DNA from: Desulfocapsaceae bacterium
GTDB taxonomy: Bacteria > Desulfobacterota > Desulfobulbia > Desulfobulbales > Desulfocapsaceae
Reading direction: 5' to 3'
DNA: 8,533 nt
Assembly (NCBI GenBank): GCA_029934775.1
Contig: JAOZLO010000099.1
Span: forward strand, 1 to 8,533
The notes beneath the pieces are model-generated. The model ran no database searches and was not told the origin of the DNA. It saw only the letters and a list, made by a program, of their open reading frames with translations. Made by a program: the position numbers and the translations under genes. The number at the start of each line of letters is the position of its first letter. Within the stretch, counting starts at the first letter, position 1. Positions 1 through 5,765 of this stretch are shown piece by piece.

Positions 1-71
1 AATGGAGGTGTCCCTCGGTGATGACTGGATACTCTCTGAAAAATTTATGGTTTGATGGCGTCTAGCTTAAC

Positions 72-109
72 CATCTAACACCCCACAAGGGGGTATAAGT
101 GCCTAGATG
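72..109. repeat. Inverted-repeat structure left of the tandem repeats
   Basis: CATCTA at 72-77 is an exact inverted repeat of TAGATG at 104-109. Between them CCCC (81-84) and GGGG (89-92) form a second small stem with an ACAA loop. No T-run follows on either strand, so it does not look like an intrinsic terminator. It lies downstream of bamD in the leftward direction and abuts the 17-bp tandem repeats, so it may belong to the same element. Positions 1-108 contain no open frame that I recognise. Confidence 0.4.
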
Positions 110-165
110 ACATCCGATAAGCGTAGACATCCGATAAGCGTAGACATCCGATAAGCGTAGACATC
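109..165. repeat. Three tandem 17-bp repeats plus a 6-bp partial copy
   Basis: The unit GACATCCGATAAGCGTA occurs three times head to tail without a mismatch (109-125, 126-142, 143-159) and is followed by the first six bases of a fourth copy (160-165). On the other strand the unit reads TGTCTACGCTTATCGGA when its phase is shifted. The copies are directly adjacent with no unique spacers, so this is not a CRISPR array. Repeated short motifs next to a TG...CA terminus are known at the ends of IS21-family insertion sequences. A terminus at about 163 (reading ...GTAGACA) would fit, with the element lying off the left edge. That assignment is inference; the repeat itself is certain. Confidence 0.9.
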
Positions 166-197
166 GAGTGACTTTTTATGAGTCTGTTATGGTTTAA

Positions 198-977
198 TCA
201 GTGTTCGAATTCCTCTACTGCACTGTCCTCTGCGTCTTTCTCCCTGAAAAATGACCAGTCCGGCATGCTTACGGTTGGCAGCCAGGAAGTCAGACGTGTT
301 TTGGGTGGATCGCCTGCTTCAAGCCGTGCCAGGAGATCTCTGGCCTGATTTTCGATATCTGTATTCGGATACATTGCCAGCATGTATTTTAAGCGAATTA
401 TCGCCTCGCTGTATTTCTCGGTACGAACGTAAAACTGGGCGACAAAATATTCATGATTTGCTAAAAAAGCCGTCGCCGAAGCAATGCGAGACCTTGCTTC
501 GCTGGTGTAGGGTGAGTTGGGGTATGCTTTGAGCAACTGTTTAAAGAGTTGAATTGTGTTGACTGCACCGGTGGTATCCCTGTCTATTCTGTCAATGCGC
601 CTATAGTGACACATCGCTTTTTGAAACATCACATAGGGGATGGATTCGTTGGTAGGATGGTGGTTTTCAAACTCTTCATAGAGCATTAATGCTTCCTGGT
701 ACCGTTCAAGGTAATAACTGCAGTCTGCTGCCTTTAGTTCTGCCAGAGTTGATTCCGGGCTGAACGGATACCGGTTTAAAATTTCTTCAAAGAACTCAAT
801 AGCTGTAAAATATTTCCCGACATTGTAGTCATCCATGCCTTTGATAGCGAGAATTTTTGCCGGTAATTCCTCTTCGACAGGGTCAGAGGAGGTGAAGTTA
901 AAAGTCGATTTGAGTTCACTGCAACCACCGAGAAAGACAAACAGAAGAAGGATTATCGATATCTTAAAATTCTGCAT
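198..977 (-). CDS. bamD: Outer membrane protein assembly factor BamD (lipoprotein)
   Basis: BamD is the essential lipoprotein of the BAM complex, which inserts beta-barrel proteins into the outer membrane. The protein is 259 aa, close to the usual 240-260. It begins with a lipoprotein signal peptide: Lys5, a hydrophobic stretch, and a lipobox Leu-Gly-Gly-Cys at residues 16-19. Ser follows the Cys, which fits outer-membrane sorting. Tetratricopeptide-type helical repeats fill residues 40-220, with the BamD-typical block around Arg-Ile-Asp-Arg-Asp at 129-133 and Tyr-Pro-Asn-Ser-Pro-Tyr at 152-157. I chose the ATG at 975-977 because it gives the signal peptide directly; the open frame extends further upstream, but only inside trxB. 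AAGG lies 10 nt upstream. It is the last gene of the trxA-trxB-bamD unit, 16 nt after trxB. No clear terminator follows. Confidence 0.93.
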   Translation of the reverse strand: MQNFKISIILLLFVFLGGCSELKSTFNFTSSDPVEEELPAKILAIKGMDDYNVGKYFTAIEFFEEILNRYPFSPESTLAELKAADCSYYLERYQEALMLYEEFENHHPTNESIPYVMFQKAMCHYRRIDRIDRDTTGAVNTIQLFKQLLKAYPNSPYTSEARSRIASATAFLANHEYFVAQFYVRTEKYSEAIIRLKYMLAMYPNTDIENQARDLLARLEAGDPPKTRLTSWLPTVSMPDWSFFREKDAEDSAVEEFEH

Positions 978-993
978 TGTGAGCAAACCTTGA

Positions 994-1944
994 CTATTTT
1001 GTGCCCTGGATATAATTTTCAGCGGCGAGAACGGCGACTGCACCCTCCCCGGCAGCATTAACAATCTGGCGGACATCTTTGTCACAGATATCACCCGCAG
1101 CCATTACTCCGGGTACAGTAGTACGAGTTTCTATGTCGACGGGGATAAAGCCCCCTTTGCCGGCTTTCAGCAGATCGAGCGGCAGGGCAGTGTTATTTGG
1201 AGTAACGCCTATGAGTACGAAAATGCCTTCAACATCCAGGGTTGAGGTTGAGCCATCCTTCGCCAGGAGATTGAGGCGTTCGACTCCTGTTTCACCTTCA
1301 ATAGAGGTGATTTGTGAATTCCAGATAAAATCTATTTTTTCGTTTGCAAATGCAAGTTCCTGGATAATTTTAGTTGCCCTGAGTTCATCTCTCCGGTGGA
1401 TAACTGTAACGCGGCTGGCAAATTTAGTCAGGTAAACAGCTTCCTGAATTGCGGTATTCCCGCCACCGGCAACAGCAACGTGCATGTTTCTGTAAAAAGG
1501 GGCATCGCATGTTCCGCAATACGAGACACCTTTCCCCCGTAATTCAAGTTCTCCTGGGATGTTAAGGGTGTTAGCGCTGGCGCCGGTACAGATGATAAGG
1601 GAATCACAGCTGACGGTATTGCCTTCAGCAAGATGAAGAATTTTGCGCTTCTCATTACTGAGATCAACCCTGGTAGCTTCAGCAGCCAGTATGTTCAAGT
1701 CAAATCGTCTGGCATGTTCTGCCATTTTCTCAACGAGATCGAATCCGGAAATGCCTTCAGGGAAACCTGGATAATTGTCAACCCAGTCTGTTAATAAAAC
1801 CTGCCCACCCGGAGCTGCTTTTTCTATCATTAAATGATCGAGTCGTGCACGGGCCGCGTAAAGTCCGGCAGATAATCCTGCCGGTCCTCCACCTAAAATA
1901 ATAAGTTCATAATGGTCTTTTATTGTCATCTGCTTATTTGTCAA
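994..1944 (-). CDS. trxB: Thioredoxin-disulfide reductase
   Basis: TrxB is a cytoplasmic FAD enzyme that uses NADPH to reduce oxidised thioredoxin. The 316-aa length is typical. Visible motifs are the FAD-binding Gly-Gly-Gly-Pro-Ala-Gly at 18-23, the redox-active Cys143-Gly-Thr-Cys146-Asp, the NADPH-binding Gly-Gly-Gly-Asn-Thr-Ala at 160-165, the His-Arg-Arg-Asp...Arg block at 183-189 associated with NADPH preference, and the C-terminal FAD motif Ala-Gly-Asp at 283-285. The active site is CGTC where E. coli has CATC. The start is a TTG at 1942-1944: AGGA lies 7 nt upstream of it, within the last codons of trxA. The first in-frame ATG (1927-1929) has no ribosome binding site at a sensible distance. 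The gap after trxA is 4 nt, so translation is probably coupled. Its substrate is presumably the TrxA encoded just upstream. Confidence 0.96.
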   Translation of the reverse strand: MTNKQMTIKDHYELIILGGGPAGLSAGLYAARARLDHLMIEKAAPGGQVLLTDWVDNYPGFPEGISGFDLVEKMAEHARRFDLNILAAEATRVDLSNEKRKILHLAEGNTVSCDSLIICTGASANTLNIPGELELRGKGVSYCGTCDAPFYRNMHVAVAGGGNTAIQEAVYLTKFASRVTVIHRRDELRATKIIQELAFANEKIDFIWNSQITSIEGETGVERLNLLAKDGSTSTLDVEGIFVLIGVTPNNTALPLDLLKAGKGGFIPVDIETRTTVPGVMAAGDICDKDVRQIVNAAGEGAVAVLAAENYIQGTK

Positions 1945-1948
1945 ATTG

Positions 1949-2275
1949 TTATCCTGCCTTATTGATAAGGTCTATAAGTTGTGATTTACCAACAGATCCG
2001 GTAATTTGATCAACAACCTCTCCATCTTTAAAAATGATAAGAGTCGGAATAGCTCGAATACCAAATTTACCTGGAGTGACGGGGTTGTCATCAACATTCA
2101 TTTTTGCGATGGTAACCTTACCCTCGTATTCGGCGGCCAGATCTTCAATAACAGGGCCGATGGCCTTGCATGGACCACACCATGGAGCCCAGAAATCAAC
2201 CAGAGTGGGTTGTTCTGATTTTACTATAGAATCAAAATCTGCGTCATTTACCTGCTTGACTTTATCACTTGCCAT
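1949..2275 (-). CDS. trxA: Thioredoxin
   Basis: This is a 108-aa classical thioredoxin, a cytoplasmic dithiol reductant for ribonucleotide reductase, PAPS or APS reductases and oxidised proteins in general. The canonical active site Trp32-Cys33-Gly-Pro-Cys36 is present and is followed by Lys37. The buried Asp27, the cis-proline Pro77 (Ile-Pro-Thr) and the C-terminal Gly-Ser-Val-Gly turn are also present. Its length matches E. coli TrxA (109 aa). The ATG at 2273-2275 has a strong Shine-Dalgarno AAGGAG (minus strand of 2282-2287) with 6-nt spacing. It is the first gene of the leftward unit and sits 4 nt ahead of its own reductase gene trxB. A near-consensus extended -10 promoter lies just upstream, which fits strong constitutive expression. 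Confidence 0.98.
   Translation of the reverse strand: MASDKVKQVNDADFDSIVKSEQPTLVDFWAPWCGPCKAIGPVIEDLAAEYEGKVTIAKMNVDDNPVTPGKFGIRAIPTLIIFKDGEVVDQITGSVGKSQLIDLINKAG
1952..1955 (-). promoter_or_regulatory. Ribosome binding site that decides the trxB TTG start
   Basis: The minus strand reads AGGA here, overlapping the end of trxA, followed by 7 nt and then TTG at 1944-1942. The alternative ATG at 1929-1927 is 22 nt from this site and has no Shine-Dalgarno sequence of its own. This favours the TTG start, which adds five residues at the N terminus. Confidence 0.6.
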
Positions 2276-2304
2276 TACTGTCTCCTTAGAAAAATATAAT
2301 CGTT

Positions 2305-2333
2305 ATTATAGCATAACAAACCTGTAAAGCGAA
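2305..2333 (-). promoter_or_regulatory. Extended -10 promoter of trxA-trxB-bamD
   Basis: On the minus strand TATAAT (2310-2305) is a perfect -10 hexamer preceded by TGC (2313-2311), a TGn extended -10. The -35 at the usual 17-bp spacing is weak (TTCGCT, 2333-2328). A better hexamer, TTTACA (2328-2323), is only 12 bp away. An extended -10 can work without a good -35. Transcription would begin near 2298, giving a leader of about 22 nt that contains the AAGGAG site. Confidence 0.65.
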
Positions 2334-2389
2334 AAAAATCTAATTTGAGGATCTGTTAGCCCCGTCATTTTACCTGTTGCTTTATTGGT

Positions 2390-2418
2390 TGACAAGCAGA
2401 AAAGAGGTCTGATTGTCA
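2390..2418. repeat. Interrupted inverted repeat, possible operator
   Basis: TGACAAGCAGA (2390-2400) and TCTGATTGTCA (2408-2418) are inverted repeats that match at 10 of 11 positions, separated by 7 nt. The symmetry and its place between two divergent promoters suggest a site for a dimeric regulator. I cannot assign it to a known family: it does not match the FNR, CRP or Fur consensus. A hairpin role in RNA is possible but there is no T-tail. Confidence 0.5.
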
Positions 2419-2541
2419 TGCAGCAGTGTAAAATTATTTCTTGAAACTATTTATTTCGTTTATCAAGATCAGGTTCATAGGCTTTTTCTTAATAACAGTG
2501 TATATTGTGCATAAATATCAGAAAATCAAGGGGAGGGGTTT

Positions 2542-2571
2542 TTGACGGTAGAATAGACTTCAAGCTTGTAT
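2542..2571 (+). promoter_or_regulatory. Weak candidate promoter for hemL
   Basis: TTGACG (2542-2547) matches five of six -35 positions. At 18-bp spacing TTGTAT (2566-2571) matches three of six -10 positions. It would give a leader of about 48 nt. The match is modest and other arrangements in this AT-rich stretch are possible. Confidence 0.22.
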
Positions 2572-2625
2572 CTTGTCGTGGGAGGATACTGTTGATTGAT
2601 AGCCCAAAAATAGAGGGGAAAAGAG

Positions 2626-3912
2626 ATGAAACATGCAGTTTCAGGAAAACTATTCAGTGAGGCGAGAAAATATATACCGGGAGGGGTGAACAGCCCCGTG
2701 CGGGCCTGCCGCTCTGTTGGTTGTGATCCGGTTTTTATCACCAGGGCAAAAGGAGCTTCTGTCTTTGACGCTGATGGTAATGAGTATGTAGATTTTGTCT
2801 GTTCATGGGGGCCGATGATAATGGGGCATTCTCATCCGGATATAGTCGATGCTGTGCAGAAAGCGGCGGCTGACGGGACCAGCTTCGGAGCGCCGACTCC
2901 ATCTGAAATCGAACTGGCAGCAATGGTAGTTGAGGCGGTTCCTTCCATAGAGAAAATCAGGTTTGTCAATTCGGGAACGGAAGCTACCATGAGCGCGGTA
3001 CGGCTTGCCCGCGGATATACCGGTAGGGATGTGGTCGTAAAATTTGATGGTTGTTATCATGGGCATGCAGATTCCTTTCTTGTAAAAGCCGGATCCGGTG
3101 TTCTGACCCTTGGTATTCCTGGAAGCCCTGGAGTACCTGAGGATATTGTCAAAAAGACAGTTTCAATCCCCTATAACAATGAAGAAGTTCTGGAGAAAAC
3201 CCTCCGAGACGAAGATCTGGATATTGCCTGTGTTATCGTTGAGCCTGTGGCCGGGAATATGGGGTGTGTGATGCCCCAGCCAGGATTTCTTGAAAAATTG
3301 AGATCCCTCACTGAAGAACTGGGTATTGTGCTTATTTTTGATGAAGTGATAACAGGCTTCCGGTTGAGTTATGGCGGGGCGCAGGAGTATTACAATGTAT
3401 TGCCGGATCTTACCTGCCTGGGTAAAATTATTGGTGGCGGTCTGCCGGTTGGAGCCTATGGTGGCAAGGCGGAAATAATGGATCAGATTGCACCGGATGG
3501 CCCTGTCTACCAGGCAGGAACATTATCAGGAAATCCACTTGCCATGGCTGCGGGTACTGCAGCACTTAAATTACTGCAGCATTCTACTTTTTATACAGAA
3601 CTTGAGAGGAAAGCAGAGAGATTTGGAGAAGGACTTCAGGCCATTGCTGTGGCGACAGGAGTCTCTACACAATTGAATCGTGTCGGATCTCTTATGACCT
3701 CTTTTTTTACCGATGAAAAAGTAACTGATTTTGACTCTGCGATGAAGGCTGATACAGATCTTTATGCAGCCCATTATCGACACATGCTTTCCCGGGGGAT
3801 TTATCTTGCACCATCACAATTTGAGGTTGCTTTTATATCCGCTGCTCAAAGTGAAGAGGACCTTGCTAAAGCCTTGAAACTGACTGAATGGTCATTCACT
3901 AAATTGCTTTAA
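2626..3912 (+). CDS. hemL: Glutamate-1-semialdehyde 2,1-aminomutase
   Basis: HemL is a cytoplasmic PLP enzyme that converts glutamate-1-semialdehyde to 5-aminolevulinate, the last step of the C5 route feeding heme, siroheme and corrinoid synthesis. The 428-aa length matches the family (E. coli 426). The N terminus has the family pattern Ile-Pro-Gly-Gly-Val-Asn-Ser-Pro-Val-Arg at 17-26. Other motifs are Asn-Ser-Gly-Thr-Glu-Ala at 115-120, Phe-Asp-Glu-Val-Ile-Thr-Gly-Phe-Arg at 238-246 (Asp239 contacts the PLP ring nitrogen), the PLP lysine Lys267 in Leu-Gly-Lys-Ile-Ile-Gly-Gly-Gly, and Ala-Gly-Thr-Leu-Ser-Gly-Asn-Pro at 297-304. The ATG at 2626 follows GAGGGG (2613-2618) by 7 nt. It is divergent from trxA and stands 83 nt ahead of atpZ, so it could be transcribed alone or with the F0 genes; no terminator separates them. 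Confidence 0.98.
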   Translation: MKHAVSGKLFSEARKYIPGGVNSPVRACRSVGCDPVFITRAKGASVFDADGNEYVDFVCSWGPMIMGHSHPDIVDAVQKAAADGTSFGAPTPSEIELAAMVVEAVPSIEKIRFVNSGTEATMSAVRLARGYTGRDVVVKFDGCYHGHADSFLVKAGSGVLTLGIPGSPGVPEDIVKKTVSIPYNNEEVLEKTLRDEDLDIACVIVEPVAGNMGCVMPQPGFLEKLRSLTEELGIVLIFDEVITGFRLSYGGAQEYYNVLPDLTCLGKIIGGGLPVGAYGGKAEIMDQIAPDGPVYQAGTLSGNPLAMAAGTAALKLLQHSTFYTELERKAERFGEGLQAIAVATGVSTQLNRVGSLMTSFFTDEKVTDFDSAMKADTDLYAAHYRHMLSRGIYLAPSQFEVAFISAAQSEEDLAKALKLTEWSFTKLL

Positions 3913-3925
3913 AAGTGAAAATATA

Positions 3926-3954
3926 TTGACTTTGCGGTGGAGTCATGATACCAA
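3926..3954 (+). promoter_or_regulatory. Candidate promoter of the F0 gene group
   Basis: TTGACT (3926-3931) is a good -35. At 17-bp spacing TACCAA (3949-3954) is a poor -10, but it carries a TGA extension (3946-3948), so it may act as an extended -10. It lies between the hemL stop and atpZ, giving a leader of about 35 nt. The region has no terminator, so read-through from hemL is the alternative. Confidence 0.35.
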
Positions 3955-3995
3955 ACCTTTTTGTATTGTAGTTCTGTGAATTGTGGGTGAACGCG

Positions 3996-4247
3996 ATGTC
4001 AGACATTAAGCGGGAATTTGTTCATCTGTTAGCAAACTATGGTCACATAGGATTTACATTTGCTGCAGCAATTATAATCGGGTTGGGTGGTGGAATTTAC
4101 CTTGATCAGAAAATTTTTGACGGTCGAACTGCACCGTGGTTCACTTTTATAGGATTGGCATTTGGTATTGCAGCCGCATATAAATCTTTATTTGAAATCC
4201 TCTGGCTCAATAAAAAAAAGGATGAAAAATCAGATAAAGAGGGGTAG
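3996..4247 (+). CDS. atpZ: AtpZ/AtpI-family F0F1 ATP synthase accessory membrane protein
   Basis: This is a small inner-membrane protein of 83 aa with two predicted membrane helices, at about residues 17-35 and 47-68. The first helix has the family-typical Gly-Leu-Gly-Gly-Gly run followed by Tyr-Leu-Asp-Gln-Lys. The C-terminal tail is highly charged and lysine-rich. AtpZ-type proteins precede the atp genes in many bacteria and are linked to ATP synthase assembly; together with AtpI they have been proposed to move divalent cations. The ATG at 3996 is preceded by GGGTGA with 5-nt spacing. In-frame GTG (3987) and TTG (3981) codons upstream are possible starts but lack a better ribosome site. It opens the F0 group and lies 8 nt before atpI. 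Confidence 0.82.
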   Translation: MSDIKREFVHLLANYGHIGFTFAAAIIIGLGGGIYLDQKIFDGRTAPWFTFIGLAFGIAAAYKSLFEILWLNKKKDEKSDKEG

Positions 4248-4255
4248 GAGATTGA

Positions 4256-4678
4256 GTGGCAGATGATGTTTTGTCCCTGCAGAAAATACAGAATGCATGT
4301 TGGATTGTTCTTGCAGGCCTCACATTAGGGTCGTTTTTTGTTATCTCGGTCTCTTTTGCCTGGTCGGTACTGGCTGGAGGCGTTATTTCAAATATGAGTT
4401 TCTTTGTATCTCAGAAAGATATAAAGGGATTTGTCGAGTCGATAACATCTTCTTCGGAGCCTGATGACAGGAAGGTCAAAGCGAAACAGGGTCAGAAAGG
4501 ATATCTGTTGAAATTCTGGCTGCGTATTGCAATTATTGGTATTGTTCTGCTCTTTTTTATCAAAAGCGGAGTAGTTAATATTTTTGGATTAATTTTAGGG
4601 TTGTCAACGGTAGTGTTGGCAATCACATTTGTCGCTATGAACGTGATAAGACACTATTACTTCAGTGGGAGGAGGTAA
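4256..4678 (+). CDS. atpI: ATP synthase subunit I (AtpI)
   Basis: AtpI is an inner-membrane protein that helps assemble the ring of c subunits; it is not part of the finished enzyme. The 140-aa product has four predicted membrane helices at about residues 13-31, 33-51, 84-102 and 108-130. A polar, charged loop (residues 52-82) separates the two hairpins. The Ala-Gly-Gly-Val-Ile-Ser-Asn segment at 40-46 resembles the AtpI family. The identity rests on this topology plus its place between atpZ and atpB, since AtpI sequences vary widely. The start is a GTG at 4256 with GGAG (4247-4250) 5 nt upstream, overlapping the atpZ stop. The gap to atpB is 8 nt, and the last codons of atpI contain the GGAGG that serves atpB. 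Confidence 0.82.
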   Translation: MADDVLSLQKIQNACWIVLAGLTLGSFFVISVSFAWSVLAGGVISNMSFFVSQKDIKGFVESITSSSEPDDRKVKAKQGQKGYLLKFWLRIAIIGIVLLFFIKSGVVNIFGLILGLSTVVLAITFVAMNVIRHYYFSGRR

Positions 4679-4686
4679 AAAGGGTT

Positions 4687-5409
4687 ATGGAACATCCAAT
4701 ACTGTTTATTTCAATTATTCTTGAAAAACTGGGGTTGCCTATTCCTCACGGACCTGTAGGTCATACTTTTATCGAGCAGCTGTGTGCACCGTACATGACC
4801 TATACCTGGTTTGTAATGGTATTTCTCCTGTTCGTGGTTAAACTGACTCTGGGTGATCTGGAGATAGTGCCGGGGAAAGGGCAGAATTTCTGGGAAATTG
4901 TTATAGGAGGGTTGGACAGTTTCTTTGCAGAAAATATGGGCAGAGAGATGACTGATAAATTATTTCCCATGATTGCAACTTTTGGTCTTTATATCGTTGT
5001 TGCAAATCTCATTGGCCTGATTCCCGGGTTCATGTCTCCAACTTCAAGTATTAACACTACCCTGGCACTTACTCTTATAGTGTGGGTTACCCATCATATT
5101 ATCGGTTTTCGTGCCCACGGGTTAAACTATTACAAACATTTTATAGGACCTGTCTGGTGGCTGATCCCGCTCTTGCTGCCAATTGAAATTATCAGTAATC
5201 TTGCCAGGATGCTGTCTCTTTCTATTCGACTTTTTGGAAATATTATGGCAAAGGAAACTCTGCTTGCCATTCTCTTTATGCTTGCAGGGGCATTTTTTGC
5301 GCCACTTCCAATTATGATACTTGGCGTGCTGGTATCCCTCGTACAGGCCATGGTATTTGTTCTTTTGACAGTGGTATATTTCTCCCAGGCAGCGGAACAT
5401 GCTCATTAA
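4687..5409 (+). CDS. atpB: ATP synthase F0 subunit a
   Basis: Subunit a is the stationary channel of ATP synthase that passes protons to and from the c-ring in the inner membrane. The 240-aa product has five or six hydrophobic helices. The essential arginine (Arg210 in E. coli) is Arg181 in Ser-Ile-Arg-Leu-Phe-Gly-Asn. Glu190 sits nine residues on, matching E. coli Glu219. Gln220 in Leu-Val-Gln-Ala-Met-Val-Phe matches E. coli Gln252. It is shorter than E. coli subunit a (271 aa), mostly at the N terminus, which is common outside the Gammaproteobacteria. The ATG at 4687 follows GGAGG (4671-4675) by 11 nt. It lies between atpI and atpE, with an unusually long 104-nt gap before atpE. Confidence 0.97.
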   Translation: MEHPILFISIILEKLGLPIPHGPVGHTFIEQLCAPYMTYTWFVMVFLLFVVKLTLGDLEIVPGKGQNFWEIVIGGLDSFFAENMGREMTDKLFPMIATFGLYIVVANLIGLIPGFMSPTSSINTTLALTLIVWVTHHIIGFRAHGLNYYKHFIGPVWWLIPLLLPIEIISNLARMLSLSIRLFGNIMAKETLLAILFMLAGAFFAPLPIMILGVLVSLVQAMVFVLLTVVYFSQAAEHAH

Positions 5410-5436
5410 CCCGTTCGTCATTGCTCACAGCTCAAT

Positions 5437-5451
5437 CTGCCCGAAGGGCGG
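5437..5451 (+). other. Short hairpin in the atpB-atpE gap
   Basis: CTGCCC (5437-5442) and GGGCGG (5446-5451) form a 6-bp stem with one G-U pair around a GAA loop. It is followed by AT-rich sequence but no run of T, so it is unlikely to terminate transcription. It may mark an RNA processing or stabilising point ahead of atpE, whose product is needed in many more copies than subunit a. That role is inference. Confidence 0.35.
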
Positions 5452-5513
5452 TTATATAAGATATATAAATTAAGAAGAAGGCCAAACAACAATTTTAATG
5501 TAAGGAGAAAGAA

Positions 5514-5765
5514 ATGGAAGGAAATATTCAATTAGCTCTTATCTGTGTGGGTGCAGCTCTGTCGATCGGTCTTGCAGGACTTGGAGCAGGTATCGGTATC
5601 GGTTCGGTTGGTAACGGAGCCTGCCAGGGGCTCGCTAGAAATCCTGAAGTTCAGCCCAAGCTGATGGTATTTATGATTCTTGGTATGGCTCTTGCTGAGT
5701 CAGTCGCTATTTATGGGCTGGTTATCTCCCTTATTCTCCTATATGCTAATCCACTGTTGGGATAA
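5514..5765 (+). CDS. atpE: ATP synthase F0 subunit c
   Basis: Subunit c forms the rotating membrane ring of ATP synthase. The 83-aa protein is a helical hairpin: helix 1 at about residues 5-38 is glycine-rich (Gly-Ala-Gly-Ile-Gly-Ile-Gly), the polar loop is Arg42-Asn-Pro-Glu45, and helix 2 spans about 50-78. The ion-binding carboxylate is Glu62 in Leu-Ala-Glu-Ser-Val-Ala-Ile-Tyr. The Ser63 and Tyr67 seen in sodium-binding rings are present. The helix-1 glutamine of those rings (Gln32 in Ilyobacter) aligns with Ile29 here, so proton coupling is more likely. The ATG at 5514 has a strong AAGGAG (5502-5507) with 6-nt spacing and an A/T-rich leader, fitting high translation. The gene is separated from atpB by 104 nt and is followed at once by a long palindrome; no F1 genes come next. 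Confidence 0.97.
   Translation: MEGNIQLALICVGAALSIGLAGLGAGIGIGSVGNGACQGLARNPEVQPKLMVFMILGMALAESVAIYGLVISLILLYANPLLG

Larger units (their letters stand above)
2276..2625. other. Divergent intergenic region between trxA and hemL
   Basis: These 350 bp separate two genes transcribed away from each other, and no protein-coding gene is convincing here. The left end holds the trxA promoter. The middle has an 11-bp interrupted inverted repeat (2390-2418) and a smaller one, TCTTGA at 2439-2444 with TCAAGA at 2463-2468. The right end holds the hemL leader: a weak hairpin (GTATCTT 2568-2574 with AGGATAC 2583-2589) and the hemL ribosome binding site. The region is AT-rich, as expected for promoter DNA. 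No tRNA or riboswitch that I know was recognised. Confidence 0.6.

Noticed and set aside
109..165. Possible CRISPR array in the short direct repeats
   Set aside because: The 17-bp units are directly adjacent with no spacers, are shorter than CRISPR repeats, and no cas gene is present.
170..184. GACT/AGTC hairpin with a T-run as a bamD terminator
   Set aside because: The stem is only 4 bp, and on the minus strand the T-run is an A-run inside the loop, not a tail.
251..532. 93-codon plus-strand frame opposite bamD
   Set aside because: It is the antisense shadow of bamD, has no recognisable domain and no upstream signals.
978..1094. N-terminal extension of BamD from an upstream ATG
   Set aside because: It lies inside the trxB coding region and would bury the lipoprotein signal peptide 39 residues into the protein.
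2389..2417. Promoter with a perfect TTGACA -35 at 2389-2394 for hemL
   Set aside because: No acceptable -10 is found at 16-18 bp spacing (GATTGT or ATTGTC), and the hexamer is part of the inverted repeat.
5422..5430. TGCTCACAG after atpB also occurs at 5772-5780 inside the palindrome, suggesting a second degraded copy
   Set aside because: The shared stretch is only nine bases and the flanking sequence shows no further similarity, so chance is sufficient.
5455..5469. TATAAG and TATAAA as -10 boxes of an internal atpE promoter
   Set aside because: No -35 resembling TTGACA lies at 16-18 bp upstream of either.
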